Below are positions 13,625 to 14,143 of a stretch of 14,143 bases of DNA, one piece after another (positions within the stretch are counted from its first letter, which is position 1; each line of letters opens with the position of its first letter). Source of the stretch: JACCUZ01 sp038246575 (GTDB lineage: Bacteria; Actinomycetota; Actinomycetes; JACCUZ01); NCBI GenBank assembly GCA_038246575.1, contig JBBRVU010000105.1, positions 1 to 14,143 on the forward strand, given 5' to 3'. The notes below the pieces were generated by a model, which was not told where the DNA came from, searched no databases, and saw only the letters and a program-made list of their open reading frames with translations. A program made the translations under genes and the position numbers.

Positions 13625-14143
13625 ATGACGAGGATCGCGCTGTTCCACTCCGTCCTCGGGGTGCGCCCCGGTCTTGAGGCCAACGCCGAGATGCTGCGGT
13701 CCCACGGCCACGAGGTGGTGGTGGTCGACCAGTACGACGGGCGGGTCTTCGACGACTACGAGCCCGCCATGGCCTACATGGAGAAGCTCGGGTTCCCGGC
13801 GTTGATGGGCAAGGCCCTCGAGGCCGCGGCCGGGCTGCCCTCACCCCTGGTGACCATGGGCTGCTCCAACGGCGGTGGCATGGCTGAGTACGTCGCCGTG
13901 AACCGGCCGGGTGTCGTCGGAGTGGTCCTGCTCGCCGCGGCCCTGGACCTCGCCCACATCGATGCGACCTGGCCGACCGGGGTCCCGGTGCAGATCCACA
14001 CGACCGTGGACGACCCGTGGCGCGAACAGGAGGGCATCGACGCCGTGTCCGCGTCCGTCGCCGCCGCGGGTGGGGCAGTCGAGGTGTTCGACTACCCGGG
14101 CTCCGGCCACCTGTTCACCGACCCGAGCAAGGCCGACGAGTTC
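13625..14143 (+). CDS. Dienelactone hydrolase family protein, 3'-truncated by window edge
   Basis: The first 173 residues of an alpha/beta hydrolase of the dienelactone hydrolase type are visible, and the gene runs off the right end in frame. The N-terminus MTRIALFHSVLGVRPGLEA is a beta strand and loop. The nucleophile elbow is GCSNGGG with catalytic cysteine C80, the acid is in TTVDDPW (D129 or D130), and the catalytic histidine is in PGSGHLFTDP (H162). This Cys-Asp-His triad in about 190 residues is the family pattern. Family members hydrolyse dienelactones or other small esters, and the substrate here is unknown. The ATG has no ribosome site but a TANNNT box just upstream, suggesting leaderless translation. 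It is divergent from the small - strand gene and separate from the heme operon. Confidence 0.88.
   Translation, partial: MTRIALFHSVLGVRPGLEANAEMLRSHGHEVVVVDQYDGRVFDDYEPAMAYMEKLGFPALMGKALEAAAGLPSPLVTMGCSNGGGMAEYVAVNRPGVVGVVLLAAALDLAHIDATWPTGVPVQIHTTVDDPWREQEGIDAVSASVAAAGGAVEVFDYPGSGHLFTDPSKADEF

Noticed and set aside
1..14143. A mobile element, defence system or other new multi-gene system
   Set aside because: I looked for transposase, integrase, toxin-antitoxin, cas and restriction motifs, terminal inverted repeats and tRNA-like sequences on both strands and saw none. The gene content is core metabolism with uniform composition.

Overview
The window is a high-GC stretch with dense, overlapping genes and frequent GTG/TTG starts. 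Together with the gene order glutaredoxin-like, rex, hemA, hemC, hemD, hemB, hemL, histidine phosphatase, thioredoxin lipoprotein, ccdA, resB, ccsB, this points to an actinobacterium. The same backbone, without rex, is known from mycobacteria. I cannot name a genus from sequence alone.

Layout. (1) Positions 2-1296 hold the 3' part of an acyl-CoA synthetase-type adenylating enzyme and an overlapping 79-residue glutaredoxin-like protein. (2) Positions 1297-1431 are a 135-bp promoter region with a near-palindromic Rex operator lying over the likely promoter. (3) Positions 1432-13111 are one uninterrupted + strand gene train of eleven genes. Each junction is a 1-11 nt overlap, a direct abutment, or a 1-nt gap. 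The train encodes Rex, five heme-pathway proteins (HemA, HemC, a methyltransferase-HemD fusion, HemB, HemL), a histidine phosphatase of unknown role, and a system II cytochrome c maturation set (thioredoxin lipoprotein, CcdA, ResB, CcsB). A strong GC-rich hairpin starts on the last stop codon. (4) Positions 13164-13472 hold a small - strand gene whose expected N-terminal export signal is missing. (5) From 13625 a dienelactone-hydrolase-family gene runs off the right edge, probably leaderless.

How it works together. HemA and HemL convert glutamyl-tRNA to 5-aminolevulinate. HemB, HemC and HemD then make uroporphyrinogen III. The later heme enzymes (HemE and beyond) are not in the window. CcdA carries reducing power across the membrane to the lipoprotein thioredoxin, which reduces apocytochrome c, and ResB plus CcsB move and attach heme. 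Rex senses the NADH/NAD+ ratio and its own operator heads the train, so heme supply and cytochrome c assembly appear to be tied to redox state.

I found no mobile element, CRISPR array, rRNA or tRNA, and no convincing new system. The best second-look items are the six-copy VPS repeat in Rex, the Cys-Asp-Cys metal site of HemB, the degenerate methyltransferase half of the HemD fusion, the unassigned phosphatase, and the beheaded small - strand gene.
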